The notes under the pieces: model-generated
What the model was told of the DNA's origin: nothing
Database searches by the model: none
Seen by the model: only the letters and a program-made list of their open reading frames with translations
From: an uncultured Coprococcus sp.
GTDB lineage: Bacteria; Bacillota; Clostridia; Lachnospirales; Lachnospiraceae
DNA length: 64,000 nt
NCBI GenBank assembly: GCA_934277375.1
Contig: CAKQTZ010000006.1
Coordinates: forward strand, 145,245 to 209,244
Direction: 5' to 3'
Shown here: positions 42,180 through 51,497 of the stretch, piece by piece
Numbering within the stretch: the stretch's first letter is position 1
Layout: each line of letters starts with the position of its first letter
Program-made: the position numbers and the translations under genes

Positions 42180-45100
42180 TCTCCCGCCTCCTTTGCACTG
42201 CCTGCTGCACTCTCATAAAGCTGCGATACATCAATCTCTCCATCATCTATAAGCTCAAGCATAATATCTACGAGCTTTGGATCAAACTGAGTTCCTCTTC
42301 CCTTCCTGAGCTCTCCGAGCACATAGTCAAAATCCAGCTTCTTCCTGTACACTCGGTTGGCTGTCATAGCATCAAATGCATCTGCAATTCCAATAATTCT
42401 CGCGTTGAGTGGTATCTCCTCACCCTTCAGACCATGCACATATCCCCGTCCATCATATCTCTCATGATGGTAAAGTGCTCCGTCCTGAACGTTATCTATC
42501 AGCGTAAACTTCTTCAGGATCTCTGCCCCTTTTACAACATGGGACTTCATTATCTCATACTCTTCATCCGTCAGCCTGGAAGGCTTATTCAGCACACTGT
42601 CTGGTATACCTATTTTGCCTATATCATGAAGTAACGCTGTCTTTCGGAGTGTTTCACACTGCTCATCATCATACCCCAGCTTCCTGGCTATTTTGACCGA
42701 ATACTCTGACACCCTCACGGAATGCTGGCTGGTATTCTCATCCTTTGCATCCACAGTTCTGGCAATTGTCAGAACTGTCTCATTGCCCATGGCGATCTGA
42801 TTTTTTGCAAACTCAAGCTCCCGTCTCTGCATCGCCATGGTTCTCTGTATCTGCGTCCTGATTACAAGCCATGCAACATAAAACACAGCAAGGCAGAACA
42901 CAAATATCGCATACAGTCTGAACCACCAATAGTCATATATCTCCTTTTCCTTCTCAATTACATACGTGCTCTCTGACACAATATTCTGTCCCTTGCTGTC
43001 CAACACGGCCAGATGGAATGTATATTTTCCTGCCTCCAGATTGGTATACACAACATCTGTTAGTTCACTCTGTCTGACTATTTTAGGGCCCTTATCAAAT
43101 CCCTCAAGCCACACACTTACATAAGGGTCATTTACCGAGTAATTAATTATCTCCGGCATAATCTCTATTCTGGATGTTCCCTGCTTAACCTTGGTAATCT
43201 CACCACGTTCAATCGATTCCACATCATTATCTATTTTTATGTTTTTCACATATACTCGATATGAACGTACACTTATATCGTAGTCATTAAGATTCAGTTC
43301 AACCACGCCCTTATCTGTTGACATATACAAATTGTCCGAATCATCTCTGTAATTCCAGGAATTAGGTGTCAATGCCTTCTGAAGTCCTGTCTTGGAGTCC
43401 AGCAACGTATACTCCAGCTGTTTTCCCGAGAGCAGACTTTCCTCATCCACCACGTATACTCCGGCAGAACTGAGGACAAACAACGTTCCATCATCGCCCT
43501 CAACCACATCATAGTTGTTGTAATATGGAAAATTGCTAAGAGATCTTATCTCTCCATCAGGCTCCATATAACATAGTCCATTACTCGTTACAATAAATAT
43601 TCCTTCCTCTTTTTGCGAATCTGATATCCTCAGAACAACCTCCGAAGTAAGCCCATCTTCCTTTGTGTATGTATCGGTGATCTTTCCATCCCTGATATGA
43701 TATATTCCAGCGCCATCACTTCCTGCCAGAACACTTCCTTCGCCCAGCTCCAGCAAACATAGTATTTTCGGATTGTCCAGTCCATCCTCTTTTCCTATTA
43801 CACCTGTTACTCTGCCATTTTTAATATAGGTTATTCCTGAATCTCCAGAGGCCATAATAGTATGATCTTCCAGCTCTATAACAGATCTGAACTTCTCACC
43901 ATTTGTTCCTTTATCTTCTTTAAAGTTAGTTATCTTATTGTCTGGAGTTATTTCATATATGCCTTTTCCACTGGTAGCTATCCATAGATTATCTGACGAG
44001 TCCACCATCAGATTTCTGATTCTGGTTCCCGAAAACTCCTCAGATATAGCAGATGTTACAGCCTCGCCCGTTCTTATGTCAGTGACAGCAAGTCCATTGT
44101 CCATACCTATGTAAAGCTTTCCTTCCCAGGCTGCTGTGCTGTTTACTACCTCAGAATCTATTCCCGCCTCCGCACACACATCAGAGAACACCGATCTGCA
44201 CATTCTAAGCAGTCCAAGTCTGGATGACGCAAACCAATAATTTCCCTGATAATCTATCAGCATTCCCTCCAGCGAACTGTTAAACTGATTGGTATTGATA
44301 GAATGATACTTCTGAGTATTATCTATATATCCAGCGCCATTATCGGCACACAGATACAGATTATCATCATGTATTGTCATTGATATTATATTTGACAGAT
44401 CACTTGAAGCTATACAATCGGATACTGTTATCTGCCCCTCGTCCACCCTACAATTCATGACGCGGCCATCTAACGTACTAACATACAATGTATCATCAGC
44501 GCCAAACTGACAGCTTGTATATATGGCATCTTCGTCAGTATAAGTTCCTGTTATCTTATTATCCTTAAGCAGATATAATGCTCCTGCATCAGTTACTACA
44601 GCCACATTCCCCTGACTATCAGCCGCTGAACTGCTTGCATATGTTATCTCGTCAATATTCGTCATGACAGCCAGACCACCGGACATCGTTACTATTGAAA
44701 GACTTCCCGTGGTTCCCACATAGTATTTTCCATCTGCACACTGTGTTATACACCTGACCGAATCCGATCCCAGACCATCATCCATATCCAGAATATTTGC
44801 AATTTTTTGATTTATACAAATCGACAGGCCGCTGTCATTTGTCCCTATCCACAGACGTCCCGCCTCATCAGTGTACAGACAGTTTACACTTTTTACTGAA
44901 TCAAAGTCATCCATAAGTCTGAACGCTGAGCCATTATATCTGTATATTCCGCCATATGTACCTATCCACAGAATTCCATCATTGGTCTGGGCAACAGCAT
45001 TTGCCATACCACCAGGGAGTCCATTCTCTCCGTTGTAAACCGTCTGTACATAACTGTTGAAATCAAGAGGCTCCTCTGCTTCATCAGCGTATACTACGCC

Positions 45101-45748
45101 CCCATTTGTTCCCGCAAATATAGAGATAACCAGCACACTGATCATGACCATGGCAACAATCCTGCCATCTCCGGGATTTGCAGAACCTTTCCTTCCAGTT
45201 CTTCGGTATATACGACTCAATCTTACTATCAGGAAAAGTAAAATACACATGATCACCTTATCAAGAAAATCCAAATAAAACTGTCCGGCTATACTGCTCA
45301 CCAGCCTGTTAAATCCCAGTCTGCCAAAGATTGCTATAATGCCATCTCCCCAGAGATTGCTGGTCTGCCCATCATAAAATATATAATTACAAGGTGTGGA
45401 AAACGCAACAGAGACAACTGTCACAAGAAAACTGGTAGAAAGCGTTCCAAATAAAGTGTCCAGCCAGTGCTTTCTAGCACAGACACCTACAATAACTCCT
45501 ATAGCTACGCTCACTACTCCATATATGATGTATGTGTATGAATACAATATTCCATACACCACATTTACCGATAATCCAACCAGTGCGCCGCACATCGGTC
45601 CTAATATATACGCTGCCAGCATGGTGCCAAACGAATCAAGCCATATAGGCAGCCGCAGCGTCACTCCAACCATTTTGCCCGCATAGTTTATGAGTACGCA
45701 GCCTATCACAAACATACAGATTACATACCACTTCTTGTCCCTAAGCAT
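42176..45748 (-). CDS. Giant receptor: ECF-S-like membrane domain, beta-propeller, Y_Y_Y and HD-GYP phosphodiesterase
   Basis: The 1190-residue protein opens with about six membrane helices resembling an ECF-transporter S component (GTMLAAYILGPMCGALVGLS near residue 41). One further helix precedes a long outward region (about 235-800) of two-component-regulator propeller repeats (NDGILWIGTYGGIYRY, EAGRLWIGTNDSGLSI, SDNLWIATSGKGIYEI). A Y_Y_Y-type domain follows (VSVWLEGFDKGPKIV...LEAGKYTFHLAVLD), then a membrane helix near 900 and a cytoplasmic HD-GYP domain (LLHDIGKIGIP at about 1041, HHERYDGRGYVHGLKGEEIP). GYP reads GYV. It should hydrolyse c-di-GMP under control of an extracellular signal. 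AGGGGG precedes the ATG. Pairing with the BMP protein is unusual. Confidence 0.9.
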   Translation of the reverse strand: MLRDKKWYVICMFVIGCVLINYAGKMVGVTLRLPIWLDSFGTMLAAYILGPMCGALVGLSVNVVYGILYSYTYIIYGVVSVAIGVIVGVCARKHWLDTLFGTLSTSFLVTVVSVAFSTPCNYIFYDGQTSNLWGDGIIAIFGRLGFNRLVSSIAGQFYLDFLDKVIMCILLFLIVRLSRIYRRTGRKGSANPGDGRIVAMVMISVLVISIFAGTNGGVVYADEAEEPLDFNSYVQTVYNGENGLPGGMANAVAQTNDGILWIGTYGGIYRYNGSAFRLMDDFDSVKSVNCLYTDEAGRLWIGTNDSGLSICINQKIANILDMDDGLGSDSVRCITQCADGKYYVGTTGSLSIVTMSGGLAVMTNIDEITYASSSAADSQGNVAVVTDAGALYLLKDNKITGTYTDEDAIYTSCQFGADDTLYVSTLDGRVMNCRVDEGQITVSDCIASSDLSNIISMTIHDDNLYLCADNGAGYIDNTQKYHSINTNQFNSSLEGMLIDYQGNYWFASSRLGLLRMCRSVFSDVCAEAGIDSEVVNSTAAWEGKLYIGMDNGLAVTDIRTGEAVTSAISEEFSGTRIRNLMVDSSDNLWIATSGKGIYEITPDNKITNFKEDKGTNGEKFRSVIELEDHTIMASGDSGITYIKNGRVTGVIGKEDGLDNPKILCLLELGEGSVLAGSDGAGIYHIRDGKITDTYTKEDGLTSEVVLRISDSQKEEGIFIVTSNGLCYMEPDGEIRSLSNFPYYNNYDVVEGDDGTLFVLSSAGVYVVDEESLLSGKQLEYTLLDSKTGLQKALTPNSWNYRDDSDNLYMSTDKGVVELNLNDYDISVRSYRVYVKNIKIDNDVESIERGEITKVKQGTSRIEIMPEIINYSVNDPYVSVWLEGFDKGPKIVRQSELTDVVYTNLEAGKYTFHLAVLDSKGQNIVSESTYVIEKEKEIYDYWWFRLYAIFVFCLAVFYVAWLVIRTQIQRTMAMQRRELEFAKNQIAMGNETVLTIARTVDAKDENTSQHSVRVSEYSVKIARKLGYDDEQCETLRKTALLHDIGKIGIPDSVLNKPSRLTDEEYEIMKSHVVKGAEILKKFTLIDNVQDGALYHHERYDGRGYVHGLKGEEIPLNARIIGIADAFDAMTANRVYRKKLDFDYVLGELRKGRGTQFDPKLVDIMLELIDDGEIDVSQLYESAAGSAKEAGE

Positions 45749-45900
45749 AGTAATCTTCCCCCTTAGTATTCAATGTACCGTTCCCTGATTTTTTCTCTAA
45801 ACCCGATATATCCTCTGTGTATTAACAATAATTATATACAAGTTTCGACTCTTTTTCTACATTAATTAGATAAAGTAAATGGGGGATGGAACCAATGAAT

Positions 45901-45968
45901 ATAATATACGAACATGGTGGGACAGATCTGATTTTGTCCAGTTCCGCCACGCCATGTCTGTATATTAT
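45901..45968 (-). terminator. Long imperfect stem after the ABC permease gene
   Basis: ATAATATAC (45901-45909) pairs with GTATATTAT (45960-45968), and ACATGG pairs with CCATGT further in. The tail is not T-rich on the minus strand, so terminator function is tentative. The remaining gap up to the HD-GYP start shows no gene. Confidence 0.45.
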
Positions 45969-45976
45969 GTTTGTTT

Positions 45977-48436
45977 TTACTGATCTGCGATGAGCACCTG
46001 CGGCTGAACCTTTCTGATGTTCCCCGCTCTGATAAACGCTACCACCGAGAATAACGCGCTCATAAATACCAATGGTATAACCAGTGATATCACGCTTGTA
46101 CTTAAATTAAAGCTGTATATACCAAATGATTCAAATCCTGCCTTGAAGAATGGCTTGCTGACGATAAGTGCCAGAACTATACCAAGCAGCGAACCTGCAA
46201 CAGCCGTCACAACAAAACGCACCGCAAGCTGGCATCTGAGTCTGAAGGATGTAAATCCAAGTGACTTGTATATTCCGATATCCTTCTGCTCTCGCATGAC
46301 AACCTTGCCGCACACGATTATGACCGTGACTATCACGAATACGGCCCCCAATATATACGTGAGCAATGTGAGTCCCTGTATTGCAATGTTGACCGTGCCT
46401 GCCACTCCTTCAAAATCATCCTTTGCTGAATGTATTGAATACGTGATGCCCTGATTATCTCCATATCTCTTATCTATCTCCTGGATTATCGCATCACATT
46501 CATCAGTATTGTCAAGATCATAACATATTCCTTTGCCGCTCCATTCCTCTTCATCTGAACTGCTTTGGGCTGCTTCACTGACAGCAGACTCATTGCCGAT
46601 CTCTTCGCCGGCAAACTTACTATATGCAGCCTTACTAATTGCAAAGTTCTTGCCCACATCATTTGCCGAATCATATATGCCTGAGATCACCATCTTCCTT
46701 GCCACACCGCCGCGCTTGACTGTGACTGTGTCGCCTATGTTCATGTGAAATCCATCAGCCACATACTGGGTTATCAGCACCTCATTGTCATATGTGCAGG
46801 TCCTTCCCTTTCTTATCGTGTTGATCATATCAGGGTCCCCCACTATATAACAATACATCTGCACATCATCGAACAGAAGGTACTCGCTGGACATTTGATA
46901 TTTTCTGTACGCTGTGTGTTCTGATATGACATTCTCTATATCTTTCTGTGTATCCTCATCGGCAAATGAGGCAGTCAGGTCATACTTCGTGACTGAAAAC
47001 ATATCCACAAGCATATTCTGTGAATTAAACCAGCGCATCACATCATTCATGAGTATCATGAACATGGCAAGTATAGCAGTCACTATGATGGCTGCGGCAT
47101 ACTGTTTCTTCTCAGATATAAACTGTCTGTATGCAAGACTCACACCAAGTTTCTTGCCTGAGACCGGAAGCTTCAGAACGCTTGAGAAATGCACACTGTC
47201 CCGTCCACCTCTTATCGCCTTTATAGGTGTGGCCTCGGATATTCTCCTTGTCTTCAACATGATAAATGCGGCCACCAGAAGCAGTATCGCCAATATGACA
47301 CACAGCACAAGTCCTACATTAATATCAGACGGAACTTCAAGTCCTGAAGAAGATCTTGTGGCACTATTTATAATTTTTAGTATCGGAATGGCCAGTGGTA
47401 TTCCAGCAAACAGTCCAGCCGCCACAGTGCACATATACCCGGCAAGCAACGCCAGCTTCACCGATGCATTTGTCATTCCGACCGCTTTGAGTATTCCTAT
47501 GTTAACAAAATCCATCTCTATGCTGCTGCCGATGTTGTGTCCTAGAACTATCATAGCCGCTACCAGAAGCAGCACAACAAATATAAGCAGCACCGCGGAG
47601 AATACCTTTGTCATAAGAAGCATGTAACTTCCCGCTTGCTCCTTTGATAAAGTTATCCAGCAATATGACGCGAAATCACTCACATTATTCAGTTCTCTCT
47701 CAAACTCCATCTCCGTGAGATCCAGGCCCGGCTTTTTATCTATTATGATAAGCTTTGACAATTCAAAGGATCTCTTGTCATCTTCCAGTCCGCTTCTCTG
47801 CTCTTCCGCAGCCTTTGCCTTGAGATCCGCAAAATCCTCATCTGAGATCAATATCGTCTTTATTCCCATGACCGAAGATCCCATATATGGATCCTCGAAA
47901 AATGACGCAACTTTGAAGGTATAAGAACCGTTATCATTGCCCAGCTCGACTGTATCACCAATCTTGCAGTCATACATACCTATGAAACTGAACGGCACAC
48001 TTACCTCGCCTTTTTCAAGCCGGCGATCTGTCATTTTGTTATCCACATCATACTGATCATATGTGAGCACGCTGTCTGTATCATTCAAAACGAAGCTGCT
48101 GCTGTTTCCGCCTTTTCCATTGCAGTCCTTAAGCAGCAGATATACAACATCAGCCGCTTTCACTTCCTGCACCGCATCACATTTGCCAATATTCTTTATT
48201 ATCTTGTCTGCACTTGTTCCATAGGCATCCAGCCTGCTCTCCCCGTAAAGTGCGGCAAGCATATCTCCATAACCGACCTCTTCCATGGCTTCTGAATCAT
48301 GCCTTATGGAATTCGTGTAGTAAGAAAGCACTGAACAGAATGCCAGAGAAATAATCAGCATGAGCACGAGCACACTTATATGCACGCCCTTGTTTCTTCT
48401 CATATTTCCTCGAAGCACCATCATGATATATCTCAT
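45977..48436 (-). CDS. FtsX-type ABC transporter permease
   Basis: The 819-residue protein has an amino-terminal helix, a large outward domain (about residues 45-275), an FtsX-like three-helix block (about 280-400), a second helix plus outward domain (about 450-700), and a second FtsX block at the end (IVTVIIVCGKVVMREQKDIGIYKSLGFTSFRLR). MacB-like permeases of this duplicated type move peptides or lipoproteins by mechanotransmission rather than through a channel. It follows its ATPase by 10 bases. With the preceding sensor kinase and regulator it forms a likely peptide-sensing/export module. Confidence 0.9.
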   Translation of the reverse strand: MRYIMMVLRGNMRRNKGVHISVLVLMLIISLAFCSVLSYYTNSIRHDSEAMEEVGYGDMLAALYGESRLDAYGTSADKIIKNIGKCDAVQEVKAADVVYLLLKDCNGKGGNSSSFVLNDTDSVLTYDQYDVDNKMTDRRLEKGEVSVPFSFIGMYDCKIGDTVELGNDNGSYTFKVASFFEDPYMGSSVMGIKTILISDEDFADLKAKAAEEQRSGLEDDKRSFELSKLIIIDKKPGLDLTEMEFERELNNVSDFASYCWITLSKEQAGSYMLLMTKVFSAVLLIFVVLLLVAAMIVLGHNIGSSIEMDFVNIGILKAVGMTNASVKLALLAGYMCTVAAGLFAGIPLAIPILKIINSATRSSSGLEVPSDINVGLVLCVILAILLLVAAFIMLKTRRISEATPIKAIRGGRDSVHFSSVLKLPVSGKKLGVSLAYRQFISEKKQYAAAIIVTAILAMFMILMNDVMRWFNSQNMLVDMFSVTKYDLTASFADEDTQKDIENVISEHTAYRKYQMSSEYLLFDDVQMYCYIVGDPDMINTIRKGRTCTYDNEVLITQYVADGFHMNIGDTVTVKRGGVARKMVISGIYDSANDVGKNFAISKAAYSKFAGEEIGNESAVSEAAQSSSDEEEWSGKGICYDLDNTDECDAIIQEIDKRYGDNQGITYSIHSAKDDFEGVAGTVNIAIQGLTLLTYILGAVFVIVTVIIVCGKVVMREQKDIGIYKSLGFTSFRLRCQLAVRFVVTAVAGSLLGIVLALIVSKPFFKAGFESFGIYSFNLSTSVISLVIPLVFMSALFSVVAFIRAGNIRKVQPQVLIADQ

Positions 48437-48446
48437 CCTTTACCTC

Positions 48447-49208
48447 CTACCACTGCATGGAGCCAAGCCATGCATCTATCTGGCTCTCACGGCTCTTGCG
48501 GTCTTCTTCAATATATTGTGACAGCTTCAGCTCACCTATGACTCTTCCGTCCTCTATGTAGATGATCCTGTTCGCCCTGATGGCAGCCCTCACATCGTGG
48601 GTCACCATGAGTATGCTCTGTCCATCCACGTTGAGCTCGGTGAGAAGATCCAGCACATCCTGAGTATTCCTACGGTTCAATGCGCCTGTCGGCTCATCCG
48701 CGAAAAGAATTCCCGGACTGTTGATGACTGCTCTGGCTATGGCTCCCCTCTGCGCCTCTCCGCCGGACACCTGTGCAGGAAGTCTGTCAGCAGCACTTTC
48801 TATATTCATCTTTTTTATGAGTTCATCAGCCCTGTTCTCAGTATCTTTTGTGCTAGTATTCTTATTCATGTAGCCCGGCACAAGTATGTTCTCTCTTATG
48901 CTGAGGTTGCTCACAAGATGTATCTGCTGAAATACAAATCCAAACTCATACACCCTGAGTTCTGCCATGCGCTTCTCATTATATTCTGTTATATCCTCGC
49001 CATCATATATGACCTTTCCCGAAGTCGGTCTGTCCATCCCGGACAGACTGTAAAGCAGCGTGGATTTTCCCGAGCCTGAAGCTCCCATGATGACTGTAAA
49101 ATCCCCCTTATAGACATCCAGATCCATGTTGTTGAGCACGTGGTTCTGAACCCCCTCACTTGAAAAGCTTTTGCAAAGGGCTCTTGCCTGAAGTATTATG
49201 TCTCCCAT
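48447..49208 (-). CDS. ABC transporter ATPase (MacB/LolD type)
   Basis: The 253-residue ATPase has Walker A GASGSGKST near residue 42, a Q-loop VFQQIHLVSNLS, the signature VSGGEAQRGAIARAV and Walker B ILFADEPTGALN. These sequences are those of the FtsX-permease partners. AAGGAGAG precedes the ATG. It is encoded between the histidine kinase and the permease; an 11-base inverted repeat with a long loop lies just upstream at 49227-49301. Confidence 0.93.
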   Translation of the reverse strand: MGDIILQARALCKSFSSEGVQNHVLNNMDLDVYKGDFTVIMGASGSGKSTLLYSLSGMDRPTSGKVIYDGEDITEYNEKRMAELRVYEFGFVFQQIHLVSNLSIRENILVPGYMNKNTSTKDTENRADELIKKMNIESAADRLPAQVSGGEAQRGAIARAVINSPGILFADEPTGALNRRNTQDVLDLLTELNVDGQSILMVTHDVRAAIRANRIIYIEDGRVIGELKLSQYIEEDRKSRESQIDAWLGSMQW

Positions 49209-49226
49209 TTTTCTCTCCTTTTATAA

Positions 49227-49301
49227 TTGTAGCACGGCTCTTTTCGTTCAGACACATTCTATAGATTCTCTACATGTCTTCACACCATCACCGTGCTACA
49301 A
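49227..49301. promoter_or_regulatory. 11-base perfect inverted repeat around a 53-base loop before the ABC ATPase
   Basis: TTGTAGCACGG (49227-49237) and CCGTGCTACAA (49291-49301) are exact complements. They occupy most of the gap between kinase and ATPase genes, directly before the ATPase ribosome site. This may be a response-regulator site pair or a leader RNA stem. Confidence 0.5.
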
Positions 49302-49329
49302 CTATATCAACATATATATTAACAAGTCC

Positions 49330-50547
49330 TTAACAAACTTTTCTTGCTGCAAAATATAACACTGCCTCCAGGCCATCAGCATGATTTACGAGCTCTACAT
49401 CTCCGCCCATTCTGTCCATGAGATAGCGGACAATAAATAGTCCCAGACCGGCTCCCGGTTCATCACCGGAGTTTTCCCCTCGATAAAACTTCTCATATAT
49501 GAATGGCATATCCTTATCTGGAATTCCAATTCCGTGATCCTTTATAGACAATTTGTATACTACTTCAGCACCGCTCACATGAACATTCTTTGGAAGTTTT
49601 TGGGGCGATATACATTCCGTAACAATACTTATCTCTGTGTCTCTGGCATACTTTGCAGCATTGGACAAGATATTCTCCGCCACCTGGACCACTCTTCCCG
49701 GATCTGCATGTTCAAGCACTGCCTCGGTTATATCTCCATTAACCACGATATTCATTCCGAGTCCTATATCTGACAGGATCTGTTCCAGCAGAGGTTTTAT
49801 CTCAACCTCATCGCTCTTCACCGCCAGCCTGTCCAGATCGTGCAGCGAATGGATGAACATGTCATTTGTTATGGACGTCACCTCGTCACATTTTTTCATG
49901 ATGACCGACGCATACCTCTCCCGACGTTCCGGCGTAGCATCCATATTCATGACCAGGGCCTCCGCATATCCTCTTATGGATGCGATCGGAGTCTTTATAT
50001 CATGTGACAGCGTGGCTATAACAGTCTTATTGTTCTCTATCGCTTCCTGCTCCCTCCGCCTGGCATGCATTATCTCCGTTCTCATATGGTCAAATGCCCA
50101 CGTGAAGCTTCCGAACATATTCACCCGTCTGTACTTAAGCTCGGTGCCCATATCCCCTGTTGCCAGATGTGATGCATAATCCTCCAGCTCGTCAAATGGC
50201 CTGAGAACACACACATATATGTACAGGAATAATGCAATCACAACACACAAGATAACGATATATATGATTACTATATTTCTAAGTCCTGACTTACCGGTAT
50301 CTATCTTTTGTTCCCGGAGTTCATCCATTACAGTGTCAAGCCTTTCGCCAGCATCTGTGGAGCCCGAATCATACAACTGTTTCACCTCATTCAGTTCCAC
50401 AACATACTGCCCATATTCATCATCATTTATCCGCTGCGTCTCATCCTGCTTCTCCCTGTAGAACAGCCAGCCAAAAACTATGGTTATGGCACACAGGAAC
50501 ACGATCAGCAGTTTTATTATATTGTTTCTTACTGAATGTCGCTTCAT
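49330..50547 (-). CDS. Sensor histidine kinase
   Basis: The 405-residue kinase has two membrane helices (residues 10-29 and 90-113) around an outward loop of about 60 residues. A HAMP domain follows, then HisKA with the phospho-accepting His182 in TLSHDIKTPIASIRGYAEAL, and the ATPase domain with NILSNAAKYA, KDHGIGIPD and GAGLGLFIV. The small sensor loop and genetic linkage suggest that it senses a signal together with the FtsX-type transporter. It follows the response regulator by 68 bases. Confidence 0.94.
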   Translation of the reverse strand: MKRHSVRNNIIKLLIVFLCAITIVFGWLFYREKQDETQRINDDEYGQYVVELNEVKQLYDSGSTDAGERLDTVMDELREQKIDTGKSGLRNIVIIYIVILCVVIALFLYIYVCVLRPFDELEDYASHLATGDMGTELKYRRVNMFGSFTWAFDHMRTEIMHARRREQEAIENNKTVIATLSHDIKTPIASIRGYAEALVMNMDATPERRERYASVIMKKCDEVTSITNDMFIHSLHDLDRLAVKSDEVEIKPLLEQILSDIGLGMNIVVNGDITEAVLEHADPGRVVQVAENILSNAAKYARDTEISIVTECISPQKLPKNVHVSGAEVVYKLSIKDHGIGIPDKDMPFIYEKFYRGENSGDEPGAGLGLFIVRYLMDRMGGDVELVNHADGLEAVLYFAARKVC

Positions 50548-50615
50548 ACAAACTCCCTATAGCTGCAAAATGGACATCCACCTTACAATCTCACATTTAT
50601 CCTCACTGTCTTTGT

Positions 50616-51335
50616 CTATTCGCCATCTCCCAGAACATATCCCGTTCCCCATACCGTACGGATAAGCTGCGGATGTGACGGATCTGTCTCAAGCTTTTCC
50701 CTAAGCCACCTCACATGCACTGCAACCGTGGACGGCTCCACATCGCTATACAGCCCCCACACAGCACTCATGATCTGTTCCTTTGTCAGTACCCTGCCTC
50801 TGTTCTCCACCATGTATACAAGCAGATCAAACTCCTTCGGCTTCATATCCACATTGCTTTTGTTTCTGCTCACAGTCCGCGCATGTCTGTTGATCTCTAT
50901 CTTGTTCCCCTCTGTATTCAGGACCAATATCTCAGACTTATCATCATCGCTGCCATAAGTTCTTCTGAGTATCGAACGGATCCTCGACATTAATTCCTTC
51001 AACGAATACGGCTTTGCGATATAGTCATCCCCTCCCATATCAAGTCCATTTACCTTGTCATCTTCACTCGTCCTGGCACTGGCAAATATGATTGGTATCT
51101 GGGATGACTGCCTGAGTTCCTGACAAAGTGTGAATCCCGTCCCATCAGGAAGATTGATATCCAGAAGTATGAGATCACATCTGTTATCTGTCAGCACTTC
51201 ATATGCCTCATCTAGGCTTGCTGCATACAGGGAAGCATAGCCGTTGTCCTCCAGCATATCCTGTATCAGCATAGACAGATCCAAGTCATCATCTACTATA
51301 AGTATTGTTCTCTTGTCTGTCTGCTTGTCTGCCAT
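50616..51335 (-). CDS. OmpR/PhoB-type response regulator
   Basis: The 239-residue protein has a receiver domain with the acidic cluster VDDD, phosphorylation site Asp59 in LILLDINLPDGTG and KPYSLKEL. A winged helix with RGRVLTKEQIMSAVW and VHVRWLREKL ends in VWGTGYVL. It pairs with the kinase encoded next and probably regulates the ABC transporter genes. The start at 51335 has GGAGG upstream; 19 further open codons upstream (reading DELQTVKKLEDK) are not needed. Confidence 0.94.
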   Translation of the reverse strand: MADKQTDKRTILIVDDDLDLSMLIQDMLEDNGYASLYAASLDEAYEVLTDNRCDLILLDINLPDGTGFTLCQELRQSSQIPIIFASARTSEDDKVNGLDMGGDDYIAKPYSLKELMSRIRSILRRTYGSDDDKSEILVLNTEGNKIEINRHARTVSRNKSNVDMKPKEFDLLVYMVENRGRVLTKEQIMSAVWGLYSDVEPSTVAVHVRWLREKLETDPSHPQLIRTVWGTGYVLGDGE

Positions 51336-51360
51336 ATTTTTATCCTCCAGTTTTTTCACA

Positions 51361-51439
51361 GTCTGTAATTCATCTTGTAAGGCTTTAACCAAGATTCATC
51401 AACACGGCATCATACGCCATGCCCCGTCTGTAATTCATC
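51361..51439. repeat. 14-base direct repeat in the gap before the response regulator
   Basis: GTCTGTAATTCATC occurs at 51361-51374 and 51426-51439, 65 bases apart. On the minus strand both copies could read as DELQT, as if from a duplicated gene end. No gene is seen in 51336-51497. Confidence 0.5.
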
Positions 51440-51497
51440 CTTTAATGTTCTAATCCCATTGCGTATATCATCCACAATTGTTTTGGAACACAGCTTG

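Noticed and set aside
43000..45000. Repeated short motifs in the HD-GYP gene as a DNA repeat region
   Set aside because: They are explained by propeller blades of the encoded protein and are not conserved at DNA level.
46914..47627. Plus-strand frame of 237 codons opposite the FtsX permease
   Set aside because: Shadow of a membrane-protein gene; composition reflects the complementary strand and no motif is recognisable.
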